Source of the DNA: Thiosulfativibrio sp964601165
GTDB lineage: Bacteria > Pseudomonadota > Gammaproteobacteria > Thiomicrospirales > Thiomicrospiraceae
Direction: 5' to 3'
DNA: 15,499 nt
Assembly: GCA_964601165.1 (NCBI GenBank)
Contig: CAZRMK010000046.1
Location: 1-15,499 of the forward strand
Part shown: positions 7,026-15,396 of the stretch, one piece after another
Layout of the letters: every line of letters starts with the position of its first letter
Position numbering within the stretch: position 1 is the first letter of the stretch
Notes under the pieces: generated by a model
Database searches by the model: none
What the model was told of the DNA's origin: nothing
Seen by the model: only the letters and a program-made list of their open reading frames with translations
Made by a program: the position numbers and the translations under genes

Positions 7026-8360
7026 ATGAAAAACATCTTATTTTATCTTATTCTTTTCTTTGGCTTATCAGGCATATTGCACCCCGTTTGGGCGCAACAA
7101 CCTGTTAAAAACCTAAAGCTACTAGACTCTATTGTTGCCGTCGTCAATAACGACATTATTCTAGCATCAGAACTAGACAAACGTACCTTTGAAGCAGCCA
7201 ACGATCTTGCCGCTAGAAATATTGCGGTTAAAGACTTACAACAACTACATCTAAGGGTACTCGACAACCTAATTTTAGAGCGTTTACAACTAGAGCGAGT
7301 CAAACAACTTGGGATAGATGTAACTGATGAAGAAGTTTTTATTCAGCTACAAAAAATTGCCGACGAAAACAACCTTTCGATGGTACAGCTTAGGGAACGT
7401 TTAAATCTGCAACAACCCCAAGGATTTCAAAAAACTCGCGATAATATTCGTAAACAAATGCTATTTCAAAAACTACAAGAAATCGAAATTATTGCTAAAA
7501 CTCAAGTAACTGAAGGGGAAATTGACAACTTTCTACAAAGAGATAGATTACAAAACCACAATATTGAATATCACCTACAACATATTATGATTAGTCTGCC
7601 TGAAAATAGTACGCCACAGCAAAAACAGCAAATTCAACAAAAGTCTCAAAATATTTTAAAAAGAATTCAACAAGGTGCAGACTTTAGTGAAATGGCATTA
7701 AAATACTCAACGGGCAACCAAGCTTTACAAGGCGGCGATTTAGGTTGGCTAGGTATAGATTCAATTCCTACCCTCTTCATAGATAGTGTCACCGAACTTG
7801 AAGACGGGCAGGTTAGCTCAATCATTCCTAGCCCTATTGGTTTTCATATCGTAAAATTACTAAACCAACGTGATGCCAACATCCAAATGACCACCCAATA
7901 TAAACTACACCGTTTTATCTTTTTATCTGACAAGGCTATAAATGCACCAACCCCGCCTCTCGCCCTAGCAGGGTTATCAAAATCTATTCGCAATTTAGAA
8001 GACTTTAACAAGCTCAACGACCAGTTTTCAGACATGCCCTCTGCTATAAATGCAGGCTCTCAACTAGGCTGGAAAGCACTTAAACAACTACCCGTTAGTT
8101 ATGCAAAAGCATTAAAAACCATTACTGACCTAGGTCATGCCTCGCTACCCTTTGCAACAGCACAAGGTTGGGTCATTCTCTACCTAGACAACATCCGTCA
8201 AACCGACCTCAATCAAACTGACAGACGTTTACAAGCCATGCAAACTCTCAGAATTCAAAAAGCCAATGAAACCTTTGAAATTTGGCTTAGGCGATTAAGA
8301 GAAGGCGCCATGATTGATAATCGCCTACTTAATCCTCTTAAAACCAATCCTCTTTTATGA
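7026..8360 (+). CDS. surA: Periplasmic chaperone / peptidyl-prolyl isomerase SurA
   Basis: SurA escorts unfolded outer-membrane proteins, including LptD, across the periplasm to the BAM complex. The 444-aa protein has a signal peptide cleaved after about Ala23 (HPVWA|QQ). The N-terminal chaperone domain starts with LLDSIVAVVNNDIILASEL (32-50). The first parvulin domain (about 179-281) is well conserved, with LQHIMISLP, GGDLGWLGID and PIGFHIVKLLNQRD. The second parvulin-like region (about 291-395) is strongly diverged, with GSQLGWKALKQLP where GGDLGW.. would be expected. The C-terminal helix follows. The gene starts 2 bp after lptD without a clear Shine-Dalgarno sequence, and its stop overlaps the pdxA start (ATGA), so the genes are translated in series. 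Confidence 0.95.
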   Translation: MKNILFYLILFFGLSGILHPVWAQQPVKNLKLLDSIVAVVNNDIILASELDKRTFEAANDLAARNIAVKDLQQLHLRVLDNLILERLQLERVKQLGIDVTDEEVFIQLQKIADENNLSMVQLRERLNLQQPQGFQKTRDNIRKQMLFQKLQEIEIIAKTQVTEGEIDNFLQRDRLQNHNIEYHLQHIMISLPENSTPQQKQQIQQKSQNILKRIQQGADFSEMALKYSTGNQALQGGDLGWLGIDSIPTLFIDSVTELEDGQVSSIIPSPIGFHIVKLLNQRDANIQMTTQYKLHRFIFLSDKAINAPTPPLALAGLSKSIRNLEDFNKLNDQFSDMPSAINAGSQLGWKALKQLPVSYAKALKTITDLGHASLPFATAQGWVILYLDNIRQTDLNQTDRRLQAMQTLRIQKANETFEIWLRRLREGAMIDNRLLNPLKTNPLL

Positions 8361-9364
8361 TCCCTAGAATTGCCCTCACTCTTGGAGAACCAGCAGGAAT
8401 AGGCACAGAACAAGTGCTATTGCTTGCCCAAACCGCTTGGCAAATAGAGTGGATTGTCATAGGAAATTTAGACCTCATCCAACAACAAGCTCAAAGTCAA
8501 AACTTAAATTTAGAGATTATTGAATATCAAGCATCTAAACCTATTAAGCCTAACTTAAAAAACCAAGTCAAAGTGCTAGATATTCCACTGTTTGCCCCAG
8601 TAGAATTTGGCAAACTCAATGTAAATAACGCCCAATTTGTCCTTAATATTTTAGACCGAGCAATTACTGGTTGTATGAATAAAGAATTTGATGCTATGGT
8701 AACAGGGGCAGTTCATAAAGGTATCATCAATGATTCTGGATTAAAATTTAGTGGTCATACAGAATATCTCGCCGCAAAGTCCAACAGCAATCAAGTTGTT
8801 ATGATGCTCGCAACCCCAGGATTAAGAGTTGCCTTAGCCACAACACACCTGCCCTTAAAAGAAGTTCCTAACGCCATTACTGCAACATTATTAGAAGATG
8901 TCATTCGCATTACCATTAAATCTTTAGAACAACAATTTGGTATCCAAAACCCCATGCTTTACATTGCAGGTCTTAACCCTCATGCAGGAGAAGACGGTCA
9001 TTTAGGCATGGAAGAAATAGCGGTGATGATTCCCGTTATTGAACGTTTAAAGTCTGAATTTCCCAATCTCATTGGCCCCCTACCTGCCGACACCCTATTT
9101 ACGCCAGATAAACTAGCAAAAGGAGATGCTTTTTTAGCCATGTATCACGATCAAGGCCTACCTGTTTTAAAGCACCTTGGATTTGGTTCGGCAGTTAACA
9201 TTACCCTTGGTCTGCCCTTTATTCGTACCTCTGTTGACCACGGAACAGCTCTAGATATTGCTGGAAAAGGTCTTTGTAGCGACAGTAGTTTTAGATATGC
9301 TATTCAGGTTGCTTGTGAGATGATAAATCCTTCCCACTTAGGAAAAAAACATGTCCAACCATAA
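8357..9364 (+). CDS. pdxA: 4-hydroxythreonine-4-phosphate dehydrogenase
   Basis: PdxA oxidises 4-phosphohydroxy-L-threonine with NAD(P)+; the product spontaneously loses CO2 to give the aminoacetone phosphate that PdxJ uses in pyridoxine 5'-phosphate synthesis. The 335-aa cytosolic enzyme has the N-terminal LTLGEPAGIGTEQ, the substrate-binding SGHTEYLA (132-139), and metal-ligand histidines at His164 (THLP), His209 (LNPHAGEDG) and His264 (MYHDQG), spaced as in E. coli PdxA. The C-terminal TSVDHGTALDIAGKG (291-305) is characteristic. Its start overlaps the surA stop by 4 bp and its end overlaps rsmA by 14 bp, the usual surA-pdxA-ksgA arrangement. Confidence 0.96.
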   Translation: MIPRIALTLGEPAGIGTEQVLLLAQTAWQIEWIVIGNLDLIQQQAQSQNLNLEIIEYQASKPIKPNLKNQVKVLDIPLFAPVEFGKLNVNNAQFVLNILDRAITGCMNKEFDAMVTGAVHKGIINDSGLKFSGHTEYLAAKSNSNQVVMMLATPGLRVALATTHLPLKEVPNAITATLLEDVIRITIKSLEQQFGIQNPMLYIAGLNPHAGEDGHLGMEEIAVMIPVIERLKSEFPNLIGPLPADTLFTPDKLAKGDAFLAMYHDQGLPVLKHLGFGSAVNITLGLPFIRTSVDHGTALDIAGKGLCSDSSFRYAIQVACEMINPSHLGKKHVQP

Positions 9365-10157
9365 CCTCTTTCATAACCATAAAAAACAATTTGGACAAAA
9401 CTTTCTTAACAATCCTCGTATTATTCAGCAAATAATAGCCAGCATTCAACCTAAAGCAGATCAACATCTAGTAGAAATTGGTCCAGGTGAAGCCGCCCTA
9501 ACAGAACCGCTATTAAAAAAAGTTAAAAAGCTCGATATTATTGAAATAGACCGCGACCTCATTACACCTCTAACACAACGCTTTGATAACGAGTCGGCTT
9601 TTAATTTACACCATACTGATGCTTTAAAATTCGATTACAGCCAACTACTAGAACCTAATGAAAGCAAGTTTCGTGTAGTAGGAAATCTTCCATATAATAT
9701 TTCCAGCCCTCTCATGTTTCACCTGCTAACCTATGCAGATAAAATTCAAGACATGCACTTTATGCTGCAACAAGAAGTGGTCAATAGAATCACATCCGAA
9801 CCTGGCTGCAAAACCTACGGTCGCTTAAGTGTAATGTTACAGTACCACTGCTTAACTGAATTTCTATTTAGCGTAGGGCCTGAAAATTTTACCCCTCCAC
9901 CTAAAGTCAATTCTGCAGTAATACGCTTAACTCCTTATTCTAAAAAACCTTTTATCGCCAACAATGAAATTGATTTCACTAATTTTGTGCGTCAATCTTT
10001 CAGCCAAAAACGTAAAACTCTTAGAAATAATTTAAAAGGCTGGCTCAATGATGAACAAATTCAACAATGCAATATTGACCCCAGCATTCGTGCCGAACGT
10101 CTCAGTGTTGAAAATTTTGTCACCCTCTGCAACCTGTATTCAGAGACTAACCATTAA
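9351..10157 (+). CDS. rsmA: 16S rRNA dimethyladenosine transferase RsmA (KsgA)
   Basis: RsmA uses S-adenosylmethionine to dimethylate the two adjacent adenosines (A1518, A1519 in E. coli) in the 3'-terminal 16S rRNA hairpin, a late check in 30S assembly. The 268-aa protein has the family N-terminus KKQFGQNFL (11-19), the SAM-binding VEIGPGEAALTE (41-52), the acidic IIEIDRDL, and the catalytic NLPY motif at residues 112-115. The C-terminal RQSFSQKRKTLRNNLKG is the RNA-contacting region. The chosen ATG, inside the end of pdxA, has AGGA at 9340-9343 with 7 bases of spacing, the clearest ribosome-binding site in this operon. The stop overlaps the apaH start by one base (TAATG). Confidence 0.96.
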   Translation: MSNHNLFHNHKKQFGQNFLNNPRIIQQIIASIQPKADQHLVEIGPGEAALTEPLLKKVKKLDIIEIDRDLITPLTQRFDNESAFNLHHTDALKFDYSQLLEPNESKFRVVGNLPYNISSPLMFHLLTYADKIQDMHFMLQQEVVNRITSEPGCKTYGRLSVMLQYHCLTEFLFSVGPENFTPPPKVNSAVIRLTPYSKKPFIANNEIDFTNFVRQSFSQKRKTLRNNLKGWLNDEQIQQCNIDPSIRAERLSVENFVTLCNLYSETNH

Positions 10158-11002
10158 TGGCAACCTACATCATAGGTGACTTACAAGGCTGTTATGACGA
10201 GCTTTTAGAGTTACTAAATCACATTCACTACAGCCCTGAAAAAGATCAACTCTGGTTTGTTGGCGACATTGTTAATCGAGGCCCCAAATCACTTGAATGC
10301 TTAAGATTTGTTAAATCACTCGGCAAACAGGGAAAAATGGTTCTAGGTAATCATGACTTCCACCTGCTCGCCGCCTATACAGGGGTAAAAAGATATGTAT
10401 CAAAAAAAGATACCCTACAAGAAATATTACAAGCCCCAGACAAAGATGAATTAATTAACTGGCTACGTTGTCAACCATTATTAATTAAGCACCACTACCT
10501 ATCTTTAGTTATGGTGCATGCAGGCATTCCTCCACAATGGACGATTATAGAAGCTCAAAAACATGCCAAAAATATTGAAAACGTCTTGCAGTCAGACAAC
10601 TGGCAAGAAGCCATTCGCCATCATCTATTTGGTAATGAACCCAAACAATGGCAGGACTCCTTAACTGACTGGGACAAACTGCGTTATAGTATCAACTCTT
10701 TTACTAGAATGAGGCTTTGCAATGCTGAAGGAGAACTAGAACTTGAAACCAAAGGCGTACCAGATAACCTAAAATACTCCAGCTACCAACCTTGGTTTAG
10801 TCTTGCTAATCGCAAAAATAAAGACCATGAAATATTTTTTGGGCACTGGTCAACCTTAGGTCTAATGGATGGTTATAATGTACAGTCAACCGATACTGGT
10901 TGCCTGTGGGGTGGGAAATTAACCGCCTACTGCTTAGAAACACAGCAAAGACATAACATAGATTGCGAACAAAAAGTAAAACTTAAAGAGACCTTTGCAT
11001 AA
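10157..11002 (+). CDS. apaH: Symmetrical bis(5'-nucleosyl)-tetraphosphatase (ApaH)
   Basis: ApaH cleaves Ap4A symmetrically to two ADP and, in E. coli, removes Np4 caps from RNA. The 281-aa length equals that of the enterobacterial enzyme. Metallophosphatase motifs are all present: GDLQGC (7-12), GDIVNRGP (36-43), GNHDFHLLA (64-72), VHAGIPPQW (120-128) and GHWSTLG starting at residue 229. Together they supply the metal-binding Asp, His and Asn ligands. The ATG shares a base with the rsmA stop, so translation is coupled. In E. coli and Pseudomonas apaG sits between rsmA and apaH; here there is no room for it. Two genes of unrelated type follow closely downstream. Confidence 0.96.
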   Translation: MATYIIGDLQGCYDELLELLNHIHYSPEKDQLWFVGDIVNRGPKSLECLRFVKSLGKQGKMVLGNHDFHLLAAYTGVKRYVSKKDTLQEILQAPDKDELINWLRCQPLLIKHHYLSLVMVHAGIPPQWTIIEAQKHAKNIENVLQSDNWQEAIRHHLFGNEPKQWQDSLTDWDKLRYSINSFTRMRLCNAEGELELETKGVPDNLKYSSYQPWFSLANRKNKDHEIFFGHWSTLGLMDGYNVQSTDTGCLWGGKLTAYCLETQQRHNIDCEQKVKLKETFA

Positions 11003-11014
11003 AGAAACTAATTA

Positions 11015-11575
11015 ATGGAACAATCTGCCGAAGCTACACCAGAAGAAAACTCAACAGATACCCCTGCTGCCGAAGAGATGTTGTCTCGTCTTAATCAAAT
11101 TAATAAAGATATATTTAACCTTGAACAAGTGACAGAAGAAGTTCAAGGCAAGTACGCTTGGATTTTTGTTTTAACTATGCCTATTACTGCCATATTACTT
11201 ATGGTTTTTACTTTATTAGGCACGTTTATAACGGGACATTTTATAGCAAGCTTTATTTTAACCGCTCTACTGCTGTTTATTTTAGGCAGAATAATTGACC
11301 AGTTTGAACAAAAATTTCGTTACCAAGCCCGCATTGAAGTAATGCGTAGAATTTATGAAACAGAAGGAGAATATGGAATTATTCCCCATTTTAAAGATTT
11401 TTTACCTAAAAAATATCGGCATCTATGGCAATCATTAAGAAAAAACAACTACCAATATATTGATCAATACATTGCTGCTATTAGCCTATTACAAAACCAA
11501 ATAGACACTGAAAAATTCACTCGTATCTGGTACATCCGCCATCCAGAAATTGCTCCTGAAGAACGCGCTGAATAA
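11015..11575 (+). CDS. Two-TM membrane protein of unknown function
   Basis: I do not recognise this 186-aa protein. The first 25 residues are polar and rich in Glu, Ala and Thr, followed by a short, possibly coiled-coil helix (about 23-45, LNQINKDIFNLEQVTEEV). Two hydrophobic helices are separated by a very short turn (about 49-72 and 75-93), forming a helical hairpin. The C-terminal half (95-186) is soluble and rich in aromatic and basic residues, with YETEGEYGIIPHFKDFLP and FTRIWYIRHPE as distinctive stretches. Both large parts should be on the same side of the membrane, probably cytosolic given the basic residues after helix 2. It starts 12 bp after apaH and is followed 21 bp later by the HDOD gene, so it is probably the penultimate gene of the operon. 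No catalytic motif is apparent. Confidence 0.8.
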   Translation: MEQSAEATPEENSTDTPAAEEMLSRLNQINKDIFNLEQVTEEVQGKYAWIFVLTMPITAILLMVFTLLGTFITGHFIASFILTALLLFILGRIIDQFEQKFRYQARIEVMRRIYETEGEYGIIPHFKDFLPKKYRHLWQSLRKNNYQYIDQYIAAISLLQNQIDTEKFTRIWYIRHPEIAPEERAE

Positions 11576-11596
11576 GAAAGAGAAGCTTAACCCCTT

Positions 11597-12433
11597 ATGA
11601 AAATAAAATTACAAATGGCTCTGGAAGCCATAAAAGGTCATGAAATTCCAGAAATCCCTCATGAGGTTATACAGCTTGAAAAAGAGCTTAAGGCTAAATT
11701 TCCTAGCATTGTCGATATAGCAAACATTATTAATAAAAACACTACTCTATCTGGAGAAGTGCTTAAATTAATCAATTCCCCTGTTCTTAAATTAAAGCTA
11801 AAAATTTCTGTTACCTCCATTCAAGAAGCAGTTAAATTTTTAGGGATAGATAATATTTACAACCTAGTCGCGGTTTCAGCCTTAAAAAAACTCTTTCGCT
11901 CCAACGATCTTCATGAAGATATTATGAACAATAGTCTTGATGTTGCTTACTGCATGGCAGAAATATCCGACTATGTAGAAGGAATTTCTCGGGACGAAGC
12001 TTATATGTTAGGGCTATTTCACAACGCGGGAGCCTTAATGCTAGCTTCTATTAATAAAGAACAATATAGCGCATTATATTCTAGCTCACAAAGCCTTCCT
12101 CTCAGCATTTTACAAAGAGAAGAAGCTATTTTTAACACCAACCATGCCATGGTTGGTGTATTAGTTACTCAAAAATGGCGACTACCAGTAGAAATGATTC
12201 ACGCCACTATGCTACATCACACACAATTTTGTAGCAAAATTAAAAATTACCAAGTAAAACTAATGGTTGCCATGCTAAAAGTAGCCAACTCCATTGTGGC
12301 AGAAATTTCACTAGGTGCTTATCATGGCGGTGAAATGAAGAGTTATGAACAAGATGGTGTTAAAGAACTGATGCTACAAGCAGAAGACCTAAAAGAAGTA
12401 AGATCTGGTCTTATGAGCTATTCTATTAAATAG
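11597..12433 (+). CDS. HDOD-domain protein (signal-transduction type)
   Basis: HDOD domains are HD-superfamily relatives that lack the catalytic metal-binding pair and generally act as protein-interaction modules in bacterial signalling, motility or cell-cycle control. This 278-aa protein consists mainly of that domain. FPSIVDIANIINKNTTLSGE (35-54) and VLKLINSP (55-62) form the N-terminal helices. VTSIQEAVKFLGIDNIYNLV (72-91) is the typical AI..LG.....L.L block. YMLGLFHNAGALML (136-149) replaces the HD pair by His142-Asn143. TNHAMVGVLVTQKWRLP (181-197) and MLHHTQ (205-210) are conserved C-terminal HDOD elements. There is no receiver, GGDEF or other output domain. A purine-rich AAGAGAAG stretch about 12 bp upstream may aid initiation. 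A 25-bp palindrome lies within the gene at 12135-12159. Confidence 0.88.
   Translation: MKIKLQMALEAIKGHEIPEIPHEVIQLEKELKAKFPSIVDIANIINKNTTLSGEVLKLINSPVLKLKLKISVTSIQEAVKFLGIDNIYNLVAVSALKKLFRSNDLHEDIMNNSLDVAYCMAEISDYVEGISRDEAYMLGLFHNAGALMLASINKEQYSALYSSSQSLPLSILQREEAIFNTNHAMVGVLVTQKWRLPVEMIHATMLHHTQFCSKIKNYQVKLMVAMLKVANSIVAEISLGAYHGGEMKSYEQDGVKELMLQAEDLKEVRSGLMSYSIK
12135..12159. repeat. Perfect 12-bp inverted repeat with a single central base, inside the HDOD gene
   Basis: The arm ACACCAACCATG (12135-12146) is followed by one base (C, 12147) and then the exact reverse complement CATGGTTGGTGT (12148-12159). In the reading frame it encodes part of the conserved NTNHAMVGV segment. Either strand could extrude a hairpin, and the mRNA could form a strong stem in mid-gene. 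Confidence 0.9.
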
Positions 12434-12437
12434 ATAT

Positions 12438-12464
12438 TAGACCCCAACGGTGCACAAAGGTCTA
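12438..12464. terminator. Weak hairpin after the HDOD gene, possible terminator
   Basis: TAGACC (12438-12443) can pair with GGTCTA (12459-12464) across a 15-base loop, 4 bp after the HDOD stop. A second short inverted repeat, AAAATAT (12471-12477) with ATATTTT (12482-12488), lies just beyond, close to the stop of the convergent ATPase gene. Neither is a strong GC-rich stem with a T tract, so termination is inferred mainly from convergent gene orientation. Confidence 0.3.
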
Positions 12465-12489
12465 TAGCGTAAAATATGATTATATTTTA

Positions 12490-15198
12490 TTAGCTTACCA
12501 CTTCCCGACGTCGACGTAACCATTTTTCTAAATCTATAATCAGATAAATACATACCCCAACCGCTAAAATACGTAGCCAATCATCCAAGCCAATAGGAGC
12601 AGTATGAAATAACTTATTCATGAGCGGAGAATAAGTTATTAACAACTGTGCCATAACCATAGCCGCAATACCGAGCCATATCCACATATTTGAAAATACG
12701 CCAATTTTAAAAATAGAATACCGTAATGAGCGACAATTAAGCAGATAAAATGCTTGGCTCAAGGCAACTACATTAACAGCAATAGTGCGAGCCTCCGCTT
12801 CAGTAGCTCCTTGATATAAAGCCAACTCAAACAAACCAAAACCGCCTATCAACAGCATCACTGCAACCAACATAATACGGAAAATTAATTCACCACTAAG
12901 AATATTAGCATCTGGTATCCGTGGTGGTCGTAACATAATTCCTGGTTCACGAGGTTCAAACGCCAGAGATAATCCCAATAATATTGCGGTGGTCATATTG
13001 ATCCACAAGGCTTGAACAGGAAGTATTGGTAAAGGCTGTGCAACTATAACAGCTGCAATAATAACTAGACCCAGCCCCGCATTAGTAGGCAAAATCCAAG
13101 TAATAAACTTGACCAAATTATCAAATACACTACGACCTTCCTCTATTGCTGCTTCAATAGTGGCAAAATTATCATCTGTGAGCACCATATCGGCGGCCTC
13201 TTTTGACACTTCGGTTCCCGTAATACCCATAGCTACACCAATATCGGCACGACGCAAAGCAGGAGCATCATTAACACCGTCACCAGTCATAGCAACAACC
13301 TCATTATTAGCCTGCAAAGCCTTTACTAGACGCAACTTTTGCTCCGGTGTAACCCGTGCAAAAACCGAGGTTTTAATAGATGCCGAAATTAACTCCGAAT
13401 CAGACATGCTTTCCAACTGCCTTCCATGTAATACTTGAGGAGTTTCATTTTCACAGAGATTTTGATCCAAACCAATTTGCTTAGCGATAGCTGTAGCGGT
13501 AATGGCATGATCTCCTGTGATCATCTTCACCTGAATACCAGCAGACTGGCAGGTTTGGACGGCTTGTATCGCTTCTTGACGGGGTGGATCAATCATTCCT
13601 TGCAAGCCAAGAAAAACTAAACCTTGAGAGACATCATCATGATCGATATGAGTCATACCCTTAAGTACCTTCTGACGAGCAAAAGCCAACACTCGTTGCC
13701 CCTTACTCGCCATTCTATCAACCTCAGCATGCACCTCATCCACATCGATACCCTGACTTTCTCCCATCGCATCCAAACTACTATCACAGCGTAACAGTAA
13801 ACTTTCAACGGAACCTTTCATGTAAATTATAGGTTGCTCTCCACCATGCAAAGTTACCATATATTGGTGTTGAGACTCAAAAGGAATACTATCCAACTGA
13901 GGATAGTCCGCTTTTTCCTGTTCCTTATCAAATTTTGCTTTATAAGCAGCTACTAACAAAGCTCCTTCTGTTGGGTCTCCATCAATTTTCCACCCTTCTT
14001 CATCTTGCTTCAATACCGAATCATTACACAACAAACCTGCTCGCAACAATTCATTTAATGCGGCATTGCTATTGTTATCAACAAGTTGACCATCTTTTAA
14101 CAGCTCACCATCTACTGAATATCCCACCCCTGTAAGAGTAAAGTTACCTGAAGCAGCCCAAAGCTCTTGTACCGTCATCTCATTACGAGTTAGTGTCCCT
14201 GTCTTATCGGAACAAATAATGGTCGTGCCACCCAAAGTTTCTACTGCTGGCAAACGACGAATAATAGCGTGACGTTTTGCCATACGAGACACGCCAATAG
14301 CGAGAGTAATCGTTAATACCGCAGGTAATCCTTCAGGGATCATAGCGACTGCTAAAGCCACCGCTACCATAAACAAATCTATCCAACTCTCTCCATGCCA
14401 TAAACCCACTATAAATGTCATGGCGGCTAATCCCAAGATGGCATACAATAATAAATGACTAAAGCTAGCTATTTTTCTGGTTAAAGGAGTAGCTAGTATT
14501 TCAGCACTGGCGATAAGCTCAGAGATACGACCCATTTCGGTATTATCACCCGTTGCAATAACCACACCTACGGCAGTGCCATAAGTTACTAAACTAGATG
14601 AATAGGCCATATTCGTTCTGTCAGCTAAAATGGTATCATCATCTAAAACACCTCCAGCCTTTTCAACTGGAAGCGATTCTCCTGTAAGGGATGATTCATC
14701 AACCTGCAAACTGCGACTATGTAACAGACGTAAATCTGCAGGCACCTTATCACCCGAAGCGAGGATAACGACATCACCAGGAACCAGATATTTAGCATCA
14801 ATACGCTGTTTTTCATTCCCACGCAACACGGTAGTTTCGGTAATCAAGGCACGAGATAAAGCCTCCAATGCACTCAACGCTTTACCTTCCTGAACAAAAC
14901 CAATAATAGAGTTCAGTAAAATTACCCCAAATATTACCCCTGCATCGACCCAAGAACCTAACAAAAGCTTAATCACTGTTGCGGCTAATAAAATATAGAC
15001 CAGAGCCTGATTAAACTGTAATAGAAATCTTACCAAAGCACTCTGTGCTTTACGCTGGGTGAGAACATTAAAACCAATTTTCTTTTGGCGTTCCTCCACT
15101 TCCAGACAATCTAGCCCCTGTTCCTGATTAGTCTCAAACAGATCTAATACTTCTTTTTCTGACAAATGGTGCCAATGCTTCTCAAGTACAGGTTTCAT
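12490..15198 (-). CDS. P2-type cation-transporting ATPase
   Basis: This 902-aa inner-membrane pump has the full P-type core. An N-terminal cation-ATPase domain (HWHHLSEKEVLDLF) is followed by TM helices 1-2 and the actuator TGES at 172-175. The M4 motif AMIPEGLPA has Pro288 and Glu289. The phosphorylation site DKTGT has Asp331. DGDPTEGALL lies in the nucleotide domain, and the hinge TGDGVND is at 638-644. About six C-terminal TM helices end in a basic tail (WLRRRREVVS). The domain order is that of the PacL/SERCA/PMR1 group. M5 (PTNAGLG, Asn706) and M6 (NMTTA, Asn734) lack the SERCA acidic Ca2+ ligands Glu771 and Asp800, replaced by Leu709 and Ala738, so the ion should not be assumed to be Ca2+. 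The ATG has GGGGAG upstream (about 15206-15211). The gene is isolated, convergent with the HDOD gene and next to an IS remnant, suggesting an accessory gene. Confidence 0.93.
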   Translation of the reverse strand: MKPVLEKHWHHLSEKEVLDLFETNQEQGLDCLEVEERQKKIGFNVLTQRKAQSALVRFLLQFNQALVYILLAATVIKLLLGSWVDAGVIFGVILLNSIIGFVQEGKALSALEALSRALITETTVLRGNEKQRIDAKYLVPGDVVILASGDKVPADLRLLHSRSLQVDESSLTGESLPVEKAGGVLDDDTILADRTNMAYSSSLVTYGTAVGVVIATGDNTEMGRISELIASAEILATPLTRKIASFSHLLLYAILGLAAMTFIVGLWHGESWIDLFMVAVALAVAMIPEGLPAVLTITLAIGVSRMAKRHAIIRRLPAVETLGGTTIICSDKTGTLTRNEMTVQELWAASGNFTLTGVGYSVDGELLKDGQLVDNNSNAALNELLRAGLLCNDSVLKQDEEGWKIDGDPTEGALLVAAYKAKFDKEQEKADYPQLDSIPFESQHQYMVTLHGGEQPIIYMKGSVESLLLRCDSSLDAMGESQGIDVDEVHAEVDRMASKGQRVLAFARQKVLKGMTHIDHDDVSQGLVFLGLQGMIDPPRQEAIQAVQTCQSAGIQVKMITGDHAITATAIAKQIGLDQNLCENETPQVLHGRQLESMSDSELISASIKTSVFARVTPEQKLRLVKALQANNEVVAMTGDGVNDAPALRRADIGVAMGITGTEVSKEAADMVLTDDNFATIEAAIEEGRSVFDNLVKFITWILPTNAGLGLVIIAAVIVAQPLPILPVQALWINMTTAILLGLSLAFEPREPGIMLRPPRIPDANILSGELIFRIMLVAVMLLIGGFGLFELALYQGATEAEARTIAVNVVALSQAFYLLNCRSLRYSIFKIGVFSNMWIWLGIAAMVMAQLLITYSPLMNKLFHTAPIGLDDWLRILAVGVCIYLIIDLEKWLRRRREVVS

Positions 15199-15396
15199 TT
15201 TTTACTCCCCCTTCACCTAAAATACCCCTGTCCCAAATACTTCATAGGAATACAAAAGTTTAAAATATTCGGACTAAAATGGTAGTGCCTCTATATAGTG
15301 ACAATACCAAATAAAGACCTCTTTGGAAATAGGCATAACAACAAAAGAAACCGCAATAAAATTCAGTCGGAACCAATCAATGATTATCAGGAATTG
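15199..15396. other. Non-coding region upstream of the ATPase gene
   Basis: No open reading frame of note is visible here on either strand. The region presumably contains the ATPase promoter (- strand). TTGTCA (about 15297-15302, read on the - strand) is a passable -35, but the matching -10 is poor. A purine-rich ribosome-binding site lies next to the ATG. The right part would contain the end of the putative IS1-type element, but I cannot recognise its inverted repeat. Confidence 0.5.

Noticed and set aside
12490..15198. A long antisense coding region opposite the ATPase gene
   Set aside because: Several short open frames on the + strand here (for example 13109-13438) are low-complexity shadows without ribosome-binding sites or recognisable domains, and the - strand frame is an unmistakable P-type ATPase.
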